Shown: positions 33,471 through 43,043, numbered from the stretch's first letter. The stretch: DNA of 61,996 nt from an uncultured Clostridia bacterium (GCA_944380875.1 CALWJA010000055.1:86991-148986), one strand, 5' to 3'. Translations and numbers: made by a program. The notes: a model not told the origin generated them from the letters alone.

Positions 33471-35135
33471 TTATATAGGATTTGCTGTATAGCGGATGTT
33501 TCCATCCATTACCGTCATCCAAACGGGAATTTTGTGGATCTGTTCCGGAGGCGTATGGAAAATATCCTGCCCGAGAACAACAAAATCGGCCAGTTTCCCC
33601 GGCTCAAGAGTCCCTTTTTCCTTTTCCTCAAAGGAAAGGTACGCTCCGCCTTTCGTGTAGAGGGAAACAGCTTCGTATACGCTCAGGTTTTCCTCCGCGT
33701 GCCATCCTTCCTGTGGAAAACTTTCCGCTGTTTTTCGGGTTACGGCGCAGCGGATTCCCCACAGGGGAGCCATGGATTCCACAGGACTATCAGAGCCGCC
33801 GCCAAGAGGAATTCCCATCTGCAGCATGCTTTTCCAGCGATAGCTGTATTTTGCCCGCTCCGTCCCCAGCAGAGGTTCTACCAGCGGTGCGTCGGAAGGC
33901 ACAAAGGGGGGCTGAATATCCGCGCAGAGATGCGCTTTTTTCATACGTAGCAGAAGGTCATCTCCTGCGATCTGGCAGTGGACGATTCGATGGCGAAGAT
34001 CTTTTTGGGATTCGGATTGTGCTTTTTCCACAGCGGAGACGCATTGCTCCAGGGCGCCGTCCCCAATTGCGTGGAAGGCGATCTGCATTCCGCTGCTATG
34101 CGCGATAAATACCAGCCTATCCAGTTCCTCCTGCTCATAGACGGCTATTCCCTGTTCTTTCGTCCCTTCGTACGGTTTCCGCATGAAGGCGGTCCGCGCG
34201 CCCAAAGAACCGTCCGTATATAGTTTTATATTTCCCAATTTAAAAAGGCTGCCGCTGCCGGTGCGATATCCCAGGGAAAGAAGGTCTTGCAGTTCCTGTT
34301 CGTGAGGAGCCTGAGCTTCCTCCCAGATACGCACGGCAAGTGTCCCTTTCTTCTCCATGGTTTCACACACAGAAAAAAGCGTCTCCAGGGAAGAAAAGCT
34401 CAGATCGTCGGAATGAACGGTAGTGATGCCCATAGATGCCGCTTTTTCAGAGATGGCCTCCAGAAGACGGCGGATTTCGTCAGGCGTAGGTTTTGGGATA
34501 CAAGCGCTTACGGCGCCCAAAGCGTTTTCCCGGAGGACGCCTGTCAGCTTGCCGTCTGCTCCCACATCTGCGCAGCCGCCCGGTATGTGGGTTTCCGGTG
34601 TGATGCCGGAAAGGGAAAGAGCCAGCGGGTTTGCGGCTCCTACATGGCCGCAGATCCGTTCCAACAGGATAGGATGCTGGTCGGAAATGGCATTTACCAG
34701 AGAACCGTCGGGCAAAACCGGTACGGGAAATCGGTTTTGATCGTAGCCGATAATGTGGATCCACTGTCCTGCGGGGATTTTCTTTTCTTGTATATATTCC
34801 CGCCCCATATGTATGATTTCTTCCGGGGAAGAAGCGGAGTGGACGTCCAATTCTGTTTCAAAAATTGCGGTATGAAGCAGATGACAGTGACTGTCCTGAA
34901 ATCCGGGAAGGACGCAGCCGCCCATAAGATCTATCTTTTTGGCCTCTTTTTTGGCGAGAGGCAGGATTTCTGCCGAAGAACCAATAGCAAGTATGCGGTT
35001 TTTCTCCACAAGCATGGCTTCCTTGGGGGATTCCTGCGAATGTGTGAGAGAATAGATTTTTCCGTTAAAATATACAGTTTGAGTGGTTTCTCTGCAGAGA
35101 TCCTCCTGATTTGCGTGGATAGAATTTGTAGGCAT
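33471..35135 (-). CDS. YtcJ-like amidohydrolase
   Basis: A 554-residue metal-dependent hydrolase of the amidohydrolase superfamily, YtcJ-like branch. The metal-binding HxH is H83-C-H85 in FQDSHCHLLH; downstream VHSDDL, YTDGSLGART, AFHAIGDGALE and GGSDSPVE carry the other expected ligands. Substrate is unknown (members act on N-acyl compounds or cyclic amides). AGAGGTGA lies upstream of the ATG. Probably co-transcribed with the alpha-xylosidase; no clear metabolic link between the two is visible. Confidence 0.88.
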   Translation of the reverse strand: MPTNSIHANQEDLCRETTQTVYFNGKIYSLTHSQESPKEAMLVEKNRILAIGSSAEILPLAKKEAKKIDLMGGCVLPGFQDSHCHLLHTAIFETELDVHSASSPEEIIHMGREYIQEKKIPAGQWIHIIGYDQNRFPVPVLPDGSLVNAISDQHPILLERICGHVGAANPLALSLSGITPETHIPGGCADVGADGKLTGVLRENALGAVSACIPKPTPDEIRRLLEAISEKAASMGITTVHSDDLSFSSLETLFSVCETMEKKGTLAVRIWEEAQAPHEQELQDLLSLGYRTGSGSLFKLGNIKLYTDGSLGARTAFMRKPYEGTKEQGIAVYEQEELDRLVFIAHSSGMQIAFHAIGDGALEQCVSAVEKAQSESQKDLRHRIVHCQIAGDDLLLRMKKAHLCADIQPPFVPSDAPLVEPLLGTERAKYSYRWKSMLQMGIPLGGGSDSPVESMAPLWGIRCAVTRKTAESFPQEGWHAEENLSVYEAVSLYTKGGAYLSFEEKEKGTLEPGKLADFVVLGQDIFHTPPEQIHKIPVWMTVMDGNIRYTANPI

Positions 35136-35306
35136 TCGGTCGTCACCTCTTTTAGAGAGTAGATGGAAGTTCCTATGGCCTGAATGAAGTATAACTTAAT
35201 GCTCCAAACCATGGTTGTTTTATCTGTTATCAGTATAGCGGATTCCCGGTTTCTGTCAATGGCAGAAACTAAAATAGTGCGCAGAATGGGTTTTAAAATG
35301 CATTGG

Positions 35307-35335
35307 TTGACGAAAGCTGTGGAATTCTATATAAT
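35307..35335 (+). promoter_or_regulatory. Promoter of the sugar transferase gene
   Basis: TTGACG (35307-35312), 17-bp spacer, TATAAT (35330-35335). The leader ends in a hairpin CTTGCGGC (35408-35415) / GCCGCAAG (35425-35432) that sits just before the GGAGG ribosome site and could affect translation. The 315-bp gap holds nothing else that I can support. Confidence 0.85.
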
Positions 35336-35450
35336 AAGCCTAAGTGTGTACAATTTTGTATGATTTCTATTCTTTAAACAAATAACACAATATTTTAATA
35401 GATCGGTCTTGCGGCCATATGGAAGCCGCAAGTGTTGGAGGCGTGATTGA

Positions 35451-36836
35451 ATGGAAAATACGCGGGATAAATATAAAGGGCTTATATCCCTGGGAATGTC
35501 GGCAATCCTGCTTGTGGGAGTTAGCGTGCTTTTTACCCATGTTTGGTATACAGCCTATAAGGGCTTGATAGAGGATCCTTTTTTTAGAAGAGGAAACTGG
35601 CTTCTGATTTTGGTATACATTATTCTCTTTCTGATATTCAGCCGGATCTATGGAGGGCTACGGGTAGGTCATCTAAAGCGTTCGGATGTTATATATTCCA
35701 ACATGCTGGAAATCTTTTTTACCAATCTTATCACGTATTTGCAGATTAGCCTTATTGCAAGGAAGCTGATGCCGGTTTTACCCATGGTGTTTTTGACTTT
35801 GGGAGATGCTGTTTTGATTTGCGTCTGGTCATTTCTTTCCAGCGCTCTTTATGCAAAATTGTATCCGCCCAGGGAGATGCTTTTGGTATATGGCAGTGAT
35901 TTGGCATATAGTTTGATGGGTAAACTTTCTTCCCGTAAGGACAAGTACCAGGTAAAGAGGGCTATCTCCATCAGCCGCGGTGTTCAGGAAGTAGAAGCGG
36001 TAATTCTTAAACATGCATCCGTCATATTATGTGATATTTCAGCCAAGGATCGGAATACGCTCCTTAAGTTTTGCTTTGAGCATTCTGTCAGGGTCTACAT
36101 AACTCCCAAAATATCCGATATTCTTCTTCGGGGAGCGGGTGTGGTAGACTTATTTGATACACCGCTATTTGTATGCAGAAATTTAGGGCTTACTTTAACT
36201 CAGCGCGCGGTCAAAAGGGGGTTGGATCTGGCAGTATCGCTCGTAGCGGCAATTGTTGCCTCTCCGTTTATGCTGATTACGGCGCTGGCTATAAAGCTGT
36301 ATGATAAAGGGCCGGTCCTTTACAAACAGAAACGCCTTACAAAAGACGGCAGGGAATTTTATGTGTATAAATTCCGCAGTATGGTGGTCAATGCCGAGAA
36401 GGATGGGCAGGCACGGCTGGCCAGCCAGAATGATGACCGCATTACCCCTGTAGGAAAATTTATCCGGAAAATACGTTTTGATGAGCTTCCGCAGATCTTC
36501 AATATCCTTTTCGGGGATATGAGTCTGGTGGGGCCTCGCCCGGAAAGGCCTGAAATAGCCAAAGAGTATGAAAAAACCATGCCAGAATTCAGCTTTCGTT
36601 TGAAGGTAAAAGCTGGGCTGACGGGCTACGCTCAGGTGATGGGCAGGTATAATACAACGCCCTACGATAAACTGCGTATGGATTTAATGTATATCGGCAA
36701 CTATTCCATCATGCTGGATTGGAAGCTTCTGTTTATGACAATTAAAATTCTGTTTTTGCCCGAAAGCACGCAGGGGATTGAAGAAGGCGCCCGGACTGCG
36801 GAACGAAAGCATGAGGAACCTCACCATGGGGAATAA
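35451..36836 (+). CDS. Polyprenyl sugar-phosphate transferase
   Basis: Initiating phosphoglycosyltransferase of the bacterial sugar transferase family: moves a sugar phosphate from a UDP-sugar to undecaprenyl phosphate to begin a surface glycan. The N-terminal part has about four membrane helices (to about 140) and a soluble middle domain; a further helix (about 270-290) precedes the catalytic domain with YKFRSM, RITPVGKFIRK, DELPQIFNIL, GDMSLVGPRPER and KAGLTGYAQV. At 461 residues it has the WbaP/EpsE-like layout. No glycosyltransferases or flippase are next to it, which is unusual. Confidence 0.93.
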   Translation: MENTRDKYKGLISLGMSAILLVGVSVLFTHVWYTAYKGLIEDPFFRRGNWLLILVYIILFLIFSRIYGGLRVGHLKRSDVIYSNMLEIFFTNLITYLQISLIARKLMPVLPMVFLTLGDAVLICVWSFLSSALYAKLYPPREMLLVYGSDLAYSLMGKLSSRKDKYQVKRAISISRGVQEVEAVILKHASVILCDISAKDRNTLLKFCFEHSVRVYITPKISDILLRGAGVVDLFDTPLFVCRNLGLTLTQRAVKRGLDLAVSLVAAIVASPFMLITALAIKLYDKGPVLYKQKRLTKDGREFYVYKFRSMVVNAEKDGQARLASQNDDRITPVGKFIRKIRFDELPQIFNILFGDMSLVGPRPERPEIAKEYEKTMPEFSFRLKVKAGLTGYAQVMGRYNTTPYDKLRMDLMYIGNYSIMLDWKLLFMTIKILFLPESTQGIEEGARTAERKHEEPHHGE

Positions 36837-36971
36837 GAAAAGAAATACGGTCGCTTTTCTTTTATATTGGATGAAAACCTGAAAATAATATGAAAGGGGA
36901 TCCCTTTCCTGCATACTGCACGGAACAGGGAACCCCGCTTGTTTTATACTATAGTATGTATTTCCGCCCCA

Positions 36972-37814
36972 TTAAAGGGATGTTTCCCGGCGGAATTTTT
37001 CCCGGTAAGCATCCTGCAAAGCCTGCATGAGAGCAGGAGCCTTGCCTCCCACGGGTATGCCATCTATTTTTTCTACCCGGGCGCCGTGAATGGTGGAGCT
37101 GGAAACAATAATTTCGTCCGCTTCCATCATTTCTTTTACACTGAATGGTGTTTCTTTTACGGGAATTCCAAGGTCTCCGCAAAGCTCGATCAGATGCTTT
37201 CTGGTGATGCCGGGAAGAATCAGATTATCGGTAGGAGCCGTTTGGAAAACCCCGTCTTTCAGGATGCTCACATTACTGTGTGCACATTCCGTAACCCGGC
37301 CGAAACGGTAAAGGATGGCTTCTTTGCAGCCTTTTTCTTTAGCTTCCTGAGCCGCAAGAACACTGGGCAGAAGGTTGAGGGTTTTTATATTGCAGTGAAA
37401 ATACCTTGTGTCTTCCTTTGTGATACAGGAGATCGGACGGCTCACATCGTAAAGCTTTCCGGGTGTAAGGGTGATCCACCAGTTGGGTTTTGTGTTTTCG
37501 GGGAAAACGTGCGCTCTGGGGGCGGTTCCCCTTGTGACCTGAATATAGACGAACTGATCCGGGCTGTCCACTTTGCGGACCATGTCCTTCAGCAGTTCTT
37601 TAACCTCTTCTTTGGTTTTATCCGGTTGGATCCGGATCATTTCCATACTGCGGAAAAGGCGGTCCACATGTTCGTCCAACGCAAAGATTACATGGTTGGC
37701 CGTATATGTAGCGTCGTATACTCCATCTCCGAAGTAGCTGACTCGGTCGTTCATGGGGATGGTCATTTCCTCAAGAGGCCCGTATTTTCCGTTGTAGTAA
37801 CCCAGATTTGTCAT
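36972..37814 (-). CDS. dat: D-amino acid aminotransferase
   Basis: Class IV PLP aminotransferase interconverting D-alanine and D-glutamate. The PLP lysine is K144 in HCNIKTLNLL, aligned with K145 of the Bacillus enzyme; QVTRGTAPRAHVFP (about 92-105) is the D-amino acid-type carboxylate region that separates these from branched-chain aminotransferases. At 280 residues it is typical. Together with ddl it feeds peptidoglycan precursors. Its upstream region is shared with the divergent pepF. Confidence 0.92.
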   Translation of the reverse strand: MTNLGYYNGKYGPLEEMTIPMNDRVSYFGDGVYDATYTANHVIFALDEHVDRLFRSMEMIRIQPDKTKEEVKELLKDMVRKVDSPDQFVYIQVTRGTAPRAHVFPENTKPNWWITLTPGKLYDVSRPISCITKEDTRYFHCNIKTLNLLPSVLAAQEAKEKGCKEAILYRFGRVTECAHSNVSILKDGVFQTAPTDNLILPGITRKHLIELCGDLGIPVKETPFSVKEMMEADEIIVSSSTIHGARVEKIDGIPVGGKAPALMQALQDAYREKFRRETSL

Positions 37815-38049
37815 AGCTGATGCCTCCCGTACATAGATGTTGGATGAATTTGGAATACTAGAAAAGGAAGCTAAAAAAGATATGCAAACGCTGCAGGTGA
37901 GAAAGCAGAAGATATCTCCTTTTCTTTATGCTTGATTTGGTATCCCGGCAGCAGCTTTCTGCCACCGTCTCACATTATAGTGAGCTGCCTCGGAAAAGTC
38001 AATGGGGCGGCAGGATTCGGCGTGCAATTCCATTTTCACCCGCAAGGCG

Positions 38050-38078
38050 TTGACGGATTTTCCAGAATGTGCTATGGT
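38050..38078 (+). promoter_or_regulatory. Promoter of pepF
   Basis: TTGACG (38050-38055), 17-bp spacer, TATGGT (38073-38078). The leader contains a perfect 10-bp hairpin GCCTCTATCT (38115-38124) / AGATAGAGGC (38139-38148) ending 11 bp before the ribosome site. The 358-bp gap from 37815 also contains the upstream region of dat; no further gene seen. Confidence 0.75.
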
Positions 38079-38172
38079 TGAATGAAACCAAGATATGTAT
38101 ATGCAATAAAAATGGCCTCTATCTCTTCGCCTGATGGAAGATAGAGGCTGAGAATAGACAGGAGGAATACGG

Positions 38173-39873
38173 ATGAAATTTAGTGAGATGCCGTATAGGC
38201 GAGTGGAAGTAGAGGAAGCCGCTCAGCGTTCGGAAGAAATTCGGAAGGCTTTGGCAGAAGCTTCTTCTTATGAAGAAGCCCGGGCAGCCTTTATGGAGCA
38301 GCAGAAGCTGGATACGGAAATCGAGACCCAATATGCTTTGGTATATATCCGCCATTCTATAGACACTACGGATGCATTTTACGATAAGGAAAACGAGTAT
38401 TGGGATTCTGCCAACCCTATGCTGCAGGAATTTTCACAAAAATTTACAAAAGAGCTTCTCAAAACGCCTTATCGCAAGGAATTTGAAGGGGAATTCGGTT
38501 CCCTTCTTTTCCAAAATGCGGAAATCAGTCTGAAAGCTTTTTCGCCGGAGATTATCCCGGAAATTCAGGAGGAAAACAGCCTGACCTCGGCGTATGCAAA
38601 ACTGATTGCTTCTGCCCAGATCGATTTTCAGGGAGAAAAGAGAACCCTTCCCCAGATGACGCCTTTTAAACAATCCCCGGATGATACGGTACGGGAAGCC
38701 GCCTGGAAAGCGGAAGGCGCCTTTTATATGGAACATGGGGAAGAGCTGGATACCATCTATGATAAGCTGGTAAAAGTCCGGGATAAAATGGCCAAAAAGA
38801 TGGGCTACAAAAATTATGTAGAGCTGGGATATTACCGCATGATGCGCAACTGCTATACAGCGGAGGATGTGAAAGACTTCCGGGACGCTGTGCGCAAATA
38901 CTTGGTTCCTGTGGCGGATTCCCTTGAAAAAGAACAAGCTCGCCGGAATCATACACCCTATCCGCTGTCTTTTTGGGATGAAGCGCTGAAATACCGGAGC
39001 GGAAACGCTAAACCTTTCGGCACTCCCGAGGAAATTCTGGCTCATGGCCGGAAAATGTATCGTGAAATGTCCTCCGAAACAGCGGAGTTTATTGATTTCC
39101 TCTATGAGAATGAACTCCTGGACGTATTGAGCCGTAAAGGAAAAGCAGGCGGCGGATATTGCATCTCTTTGCCTAAGTATAAAGCGCCGTTTATTTTCGC
39201 CAATTTTAACGGCACTTCCGGGGACGTGGAGGTTATCACCCACGAAGCCGGCCATGCGTTTGCAGCCTATATGGCTAAAGATATTGTTCCCCTGGAAAAT
39301 CAATCCCCCACACTGGAGGCATGCGAAATCCATTCCATGTCCATGGAGTTTTTTGCCTGGGATTGGGCGGAAGGTTTCTTTGGAAAAGATACGGAAAAAT
39401 TCCATTATGGACATCTGGCAGACGCCATTACATTTATCCCATACGGCAGCATGGTGGATCATTTTCAGCATATTATGTATGAGCATCCGGAAATGAAGCC
39501 GGAAGAACGCCACGAGGCTTGGAGAAAACTGGAAGAAGAATACCGCCCCTGGCTGAAACTGGAAGGCCTTCCTTTTTACGGGGATGGCCGGGGTTGGCAG
39601 CGGCAGCATCATATTTATGAGGATCCTTTCTACTATATTGATTACTGCCTGGCCCAGTCTGTTGCCCTGCAATTCTGGGCGTTGATCCAGAAAGACCGGA
39701 AGGATGCTTGGGAACGCTATATGCGGCTTGTGAAAAAAGCAGGAACACAGACCTATCGGGAGCTTGTGCAAACAGCGGGATTGTCTTCGCCGTTTGGAGA
39801 GAAAGCTCTGCGTGATATATCCGCTGCGGCCCGAGAATATCTGGATGCTTTCGACCGCTCTGCTTTGCAGTAA
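38173..39873 (+). CDS. pepF: Oligoendopeptidase, M3 family (PepF-like)
   Basis: Zinc metallopeptidase that cuts oligopeptides of roughly 7-17 residues in the cytoplasm. The zinc motif HEAGH starts at H357 (catalytic E358, second ligand H361), and the third ligand is the glutamate in TLEACEIHSMSMEFF. The 566-residue length matches the M3B clan pepF-related group. AGGAGGAA precedes the ATG. No signal peptide. Confidence 0.95.
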   Translation: MKFSEMPYRRVEVEEAAQRSEEIRKALAEASSYEEARAAFMEQQKLDTEIETQYALVYIRHSIDTTDAFYDKENEYWDSANPMLQEFSQKFTKELLKTPYRKEFEGEFGSLLFQNAEISLKAFSPEIIPEIQEENSLTSAYAKLIASAQIDFQGEKRTLPQMTPFKQSPDDTVREAAWKAEGAFYMEHGEELDTIYDKLVKVRDKMAKKMGYKNYVELGYYRMMRNCYTAEDVKDFRDAVRKYLVPVADSLEKEQARRNHTPYPLSFWDEALKYRSGNAKPFGTPEEILAHGRKMYREMSSETAEFIDFLYENELLDVLSRKGKAGGGYCISLPKYKAPFIFANFNGTSGDVEVITHEAGHAFAAYMAKDIVPLENQSPTLEACEIHSMSMEFFAWDWAEGFFGKDTEKFHYGHLADAITFIPYGSMVDHFQHIMYEHPEMKPEERHEAWRKLEEEYRPWLKLEGLPFYGDGRGWQRQHHIYEDPFYYIDYCLAQSVALQFWALIQKDRKDAWERYMRLVKKAGTQTYRELVQTAGLSSPFGEKALRDISAAAREYLDAFDRSALQ

Positions 39874-39955
39874 GGAAAAGAGGAAGAGCGTGCCGGGATA
39901 ATTTCCGGCTGCTTTTGAAGCGTATTATGCAGCTTTTTCAATTGAAAATATGGAT

Positions 39956-39992
39956 AATCCCCTGTGTGAAAGAGAACACACAGGGGATTTCT
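39956..39992 (+). terminator. Hairpin after pepF, possible terminator
   Basis: Perfect 13-bp stem AATCCCCTGTGTG (39956-39968) / CACACAGGGGATT (39977-39989). The T-run is short, so termination may be incomplete. The 302-bp gap between 39873 and 40176 is otherwise without a supported gene. Confidence 0.5.
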
Positions 39993-40175
39993 ATAAAAAA
40001 TTCTTATTTCCGGAAATTTTGTGACTGTTTTGTGACCATCACAGAATATACTAAAAATAACCTTTATGGATATAGTGCGGTGACAGACCGAGATATGTGG
40101 GATGTTTTAATGGGTGCAGGATGTTTCCGTATGGATACCAGAAGGCAATACGCAGAGAAAGGGATTAACGTCAAT

Positions 40176-42272
40176 ATGAAAAAGCTGCTGAAAAAAGTGA
40201 TATCGTTTTCCTTGTCAGCTGTTTTGGCTCTTTCCGCTTTTGGAGGGGTTGTTTCGGCCCAAGGGAACGATAGAACCAGCGCCATACTTGCAGACGGGGT
40301 GAATATCGTCCAGAAAGACGCCGCAGATACAGTATACGATATCGGAGAAGGAAAGACGGTTATGATAGCCGGTACAGCCGATACCCCTATTGTATTTGAT
40401 AACTGTGTGTTTAATCTTTCCGGCAAAACTGTTAAAATCAGCGGAAACCAGAACGGTATCTCCTATAAGAACGGCGAAGTGGTCACAAAGCTTTGGATTG
40501 GGCAGAATGTAATTTTTAACGATTGCACATTTTTAGCGGAAAATGGCGGCAAGAGCACTTCCGCCGGATTCGATGCAGCCATCTATTTCTTCTCCGGTGA
40601 TATACAGCTCAATAATTGCAAGCTGGAAGGTAAAGCCTGGGAAGGGCAATTTATGGGGCTGTATGGCAGCCAGGGCAGCGTAACCTTTAAGGATAGTTCT
40701 ATCAGCACGGTTGGCAATATCGGAAGCTGGAGCTATGCCATGTATGGCGACAGCGTATTGAAGCTGAACCATTCCAGCTTGACGGCTACAGGAATGCAGC
40801 CTGCCAGCGGGAATATAAATACGTTTTATTCCGGCGATGATAGAGAGGAATATGATGCAATCTTTGTTGAAAATGGTTCCACGGTTGATTTCCACGACAA
40901 CAAAGCCGGTGGATTTGCAATTAATAACATAAATATCCATGTAAGCGATTCTACTGTCAATGTGAGCGATAACTGGGGCAGCGCCTGCAACAGCGGTTAC
41001 TGGATCGTTAAGAATTCCACCATTACAATGAACGGAAACAGGGGCGGCCATGCACTCTCCTGTATTGGCTTTGAAATGACCGATACCATCCTGGATATCC
41101 ATCACAATGGTTATGCGGGCGTGTATCTGCAGAGCAAGGATTCCTCTTTTACAGGAGGAAAAATTTCTCTGGACTGCAATGGAGAAAGACTTTTAAGCTA
41201 TAGCGCCGGTGATGTATGGCTCAATGGCTATACCCTCACTTTAAACGGCTGTGAATCCGTCTGGCTGGGCGGAGTAGGCCGTAAAGGGCAGGTTGTCAAC
41301 AATAACTGCGCTTCTTTTGTAGCATATGATCTGAATGAGCTCAAAGGAATCGTAAAGAGCAATACTTCCGATGTGCTTACCGGTGTGGAGCTGGATGGGC
41401 AGGACATGCATACATTGTTCCTGAACCCCGGCCTGTATGAGCAGGGCGTTTTTTATGCCAGAGGAAATCTGGAAAATGTGGGAGACAGCAATAATGACGG
41501 AGACCTCTTTGCTGAGTTCAGCAAAGAAAGCATTGTTGCCAAGGATACGGCCGTGATCGGAAGCCTGACTACAGCGCAGCTTTCCCACCATGTATATGAT
41601 TGGGCCAATGGAAAAGTAACGGATCCGGCAAGCGAAACCACTTATGGCGTTATGCAGTATTCTTGTGTGGACTGCGCTAAATATGCAGGCACATATGGGG
41701 AAGAGCATCCATACAGCGGATATTGCCAGGAGGTAGCCAATGTATATGCGCCTTTGGTTGGTGTGGCTTTTGATGCCAATGCCGGTGAAGAGACTGTAAC
41801 CAATATGCCTGAGGCACAGACAGCTGTTTCCTACAACGGCGCTCCCAGCGAACCTACGGATTCCCCCCTGCGGGATGGCTACACGTTTACAGGTTGGTAT
41901 ACAGATGCGGATTGTACACAAAAATATGATTTTGCTTCCGGGTTGACAGCGAATTGGACGGTTCTCTATGCCGGTTGGCAGGAAGAGACCGAAGAAATTC
42001 CGGATGAATCTACTCCTTTGGATCCCCCGGAGGAAGAGATTCCGGATGAGTCTACTCCGTTGAATCCCCCAGAGGAAGAGATTCCGGATGAGTCTACTCC
42101 GTTGAATCCCCCGGAGGAAGAGATTCCGGATGAATCTACTCCTTTGGATTCCCCGGCTACAGGTGAAGACTCAAATAGTCCCATATGGATGGTAGTGGGT
42201 ATGCTGCTGGCGGGTGTATGTGCAGCGGCAGTGGTATTCTGCAAAAGGAAAAAGATAGAAGAGTCTCGCTGA
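40176..42272 (+). CDS. Secreted beta-helix surface protein with SPATG-type anchor
   Basis: Probable cell-wall-anchored protein of 698 residues. Chosen start: MKKLLKKVISFSLSAVLALS, a clear signal peptide (1-29); an upstream in-frame ATG at 39915 adds 87 residues not compatible with secretion. Residues about 50-480 show many N/D/G-rich short strands (LNNCKLEG, FKDSSIS, VNVSDNWGS) like a right-handed parallel beta-helix. An InlB/Flg_new-type repeat is at about 530-602 (YTFTGWYTDADCTQKY, YAGW), followed by four 14-residue EEEIPDESTPLNPP spacers. It ends SPATG (659-663), a membrane helix and KRKK, the layout of an LPXTG signal but with SPATG. Ligand unknown; adhesion or glycan binding is inference. 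No sortase gene is nearby. Confidence 0.88.
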   Translation: MKKLLKKVISFSLSAVLALSAFGGVVSAQGNDRTSAILADGVNIVQKDAADTVYDIGEGKTVMIAGTADTPIVFDNCVFNLSGKTVKISGNQNGISYKNGEVVTKLWIGQNVIFNDCTFLAENGGKSTSAGFDAAIYFFSGDIQLNNCKLEGKAWEGQFMGLYGSQGSVTFKDSSISTVGNIGSWSYAMYGDSVLKLNHSSLTATGMQPASGNINTFYSGDDREEYDAIFVENGSTVDFHDNKAGGFAINNINIHVSDSTVNVSDNWGSACNSGYWIVKNSTITMNGNRGGHALSCIGFEMTDTILDIHHNGYAGVYLQSKDSSFTGGKISLDCNGERLLSYSAGDVWLNGYTLTLNGCESVWLGGVGRKGQVVNNNCASFVAYDLNELKGIVKSNTSDVLTGVELDGQDMHTLFLNPGLYEQGVFYARGNLENVGDSNNDGDLFAEFSKESIVAKDTAVIGSLTTAQLSHHVYDWANGKVTDPASETTYGVMQYSCVDCAKYAGTYGEEHPYSGYCQEVANVYAPLVGVAFDANAGEETVTNMPEAQTAVSYNGAPSEPTDSPLRDGYTFTGWYTDADCTQKYDFASGLTANWTVLYAGWQEETEEIPDESTPLDPPEEEIPDESTPLNPPEEEIPDESTPLNPPEEEIPDESTPLDSPATGEDSNSPIWMVVGMLLAGVCAAAVVFCKRKKIEESR
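41991..42158 (+). repeat. In-frame 42-bp tandem repeat, four copies
   Basis: The ATT codons of the unit fall at 41997, 42039, 42081 and 42123, a strict 42-bp period encoding EEEIPDESTPLNPP-like units. The two central copies are nearly identical. It forms a rigid acidic Pro-rich stalk before the wall anchor and can vary in copy number by slippage. Confidence 0.95.
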
Positions 42273-42313
42273 AAATTGTAGATTCTGATTTGCAGAAAAC
42301 GGAATAAATAAGC

Positions 42314-42361
42314 AGGAGGGCTTCCCAGTGGATTATCCCACACAGGAAGCCCTCCTTTTTT
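42314..42361 (+). terminator. Terminator of the surface protein gene
   Basis: Twelve-bp stem AGGAGGGCTTCC (42314-42325) / GGAAGCCCTCCT (42345-42356) and a T-run. Confidence 0.9.
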
Positions 42362-42467
42362 AGATTATGGGTAAGACAGGCTGGTCTTTACAAATGAGAA
42401 CTTTTCTCCTACAATAAAGAAGATATGAGCACAGAAGAATTGGAAAAAGGGAAAGGAATGAACGCAT

Positions 42468-43043
42468 GTGAACCGATATGGGCAGGATTGGCGCTATATG
42501 GTTCCTCCGGAGGAAGAGGGAAAGTCAAAGAAAAAACGATTTGTTTATGTAGGTAAATATTATACAATAAGTATTGATAATGACCAGCGGAAAACTATGA
42601 AAAAAACGTATGGTTTATATGGTTTGTTATCTGTAGCATGGCTTATTGGAATTGGTTTTTTGAATCCACCTGGCAGCCATCTTGTATATGTAATGCTGCC
42701 ATATGGTTTTTCTGCTTTATTTGCGTTGTTTGTGCTGCAAAGTACGGTTTCCATTCTCCTTTCCAAACGTATTTTGACAAGAGAGGAATGTGACCATTCC
42801 TTCCATAGGGCCAGGAAGATGACGGTGCTGACTTTTGTGTTCTCTTTGCTGGCTGCAGGGGGAGAATTGCTGGCGATTTTCCAAAGAATTATGGGAGAAT
42901 CTCTTTTATGGACAGAATATGCTTTTTTTGCAGCGTGTGCGGCTGAGTGTGTGCTTCTTTGGTTTTTTATGCAGTGGCAAAACAAGATTTCGGAAAAGAT
43001 CCGGGAAACCGACGAAAAACCGGATAAACCCAAGCAGAGATAA
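42468..43043 (+). CDS. Four-helix membrane protein, unknown function
   Basis: A 191-residue protein with predicted membrane helices at about 46-65, 72-98, 117-138 and 147-168, a basic N-terminal cytoplasmic part and a charged C-terminal tail (KIRETDEKPDKPKQR). I do not recognise a family. The start is a GTG with AAAGG 11 bp upstream; the true start could be the ATG at 42498. It is 86 bp before niaR in the same direction, without a visible functional tie. Confidence 0.6.
   Translation: MNRYGQDWRYMVPPEEEGKSKKKRFVYVGKYYTISIDNDQRKTMKKTYGLYGLLSVAWLIGIGFLNPPGSHLVYVMLPYGFSALFALFVLQSTVSILLSKRILTREECDHSFHRARKMTVLTFVFSLLAAGGELLAIFQRIMGESLLWTEYAFFAACAAECVLLWFFMQWQNKISEKIRETDEKPDKPKQR

Noticed and set aside
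37900-38020. T-box riboswitch upstream of dat
   Set aside because: A GGTGG sequence is present on the minus strand, but the full antiterminator consensus and a following terminator are absent.
38434-39771. Long open frame antisense to pepF (445 codons)
   Set aside because: Shadow of a well supported M3 peptidase gene; no family features and no promoter.
39915-40175. N-terminal extension of the surface protein
   Set aside because: It would put 87 residues before a classical signal peptide and has no ribosome site; it also overlaps the pepF downstream hairpin.
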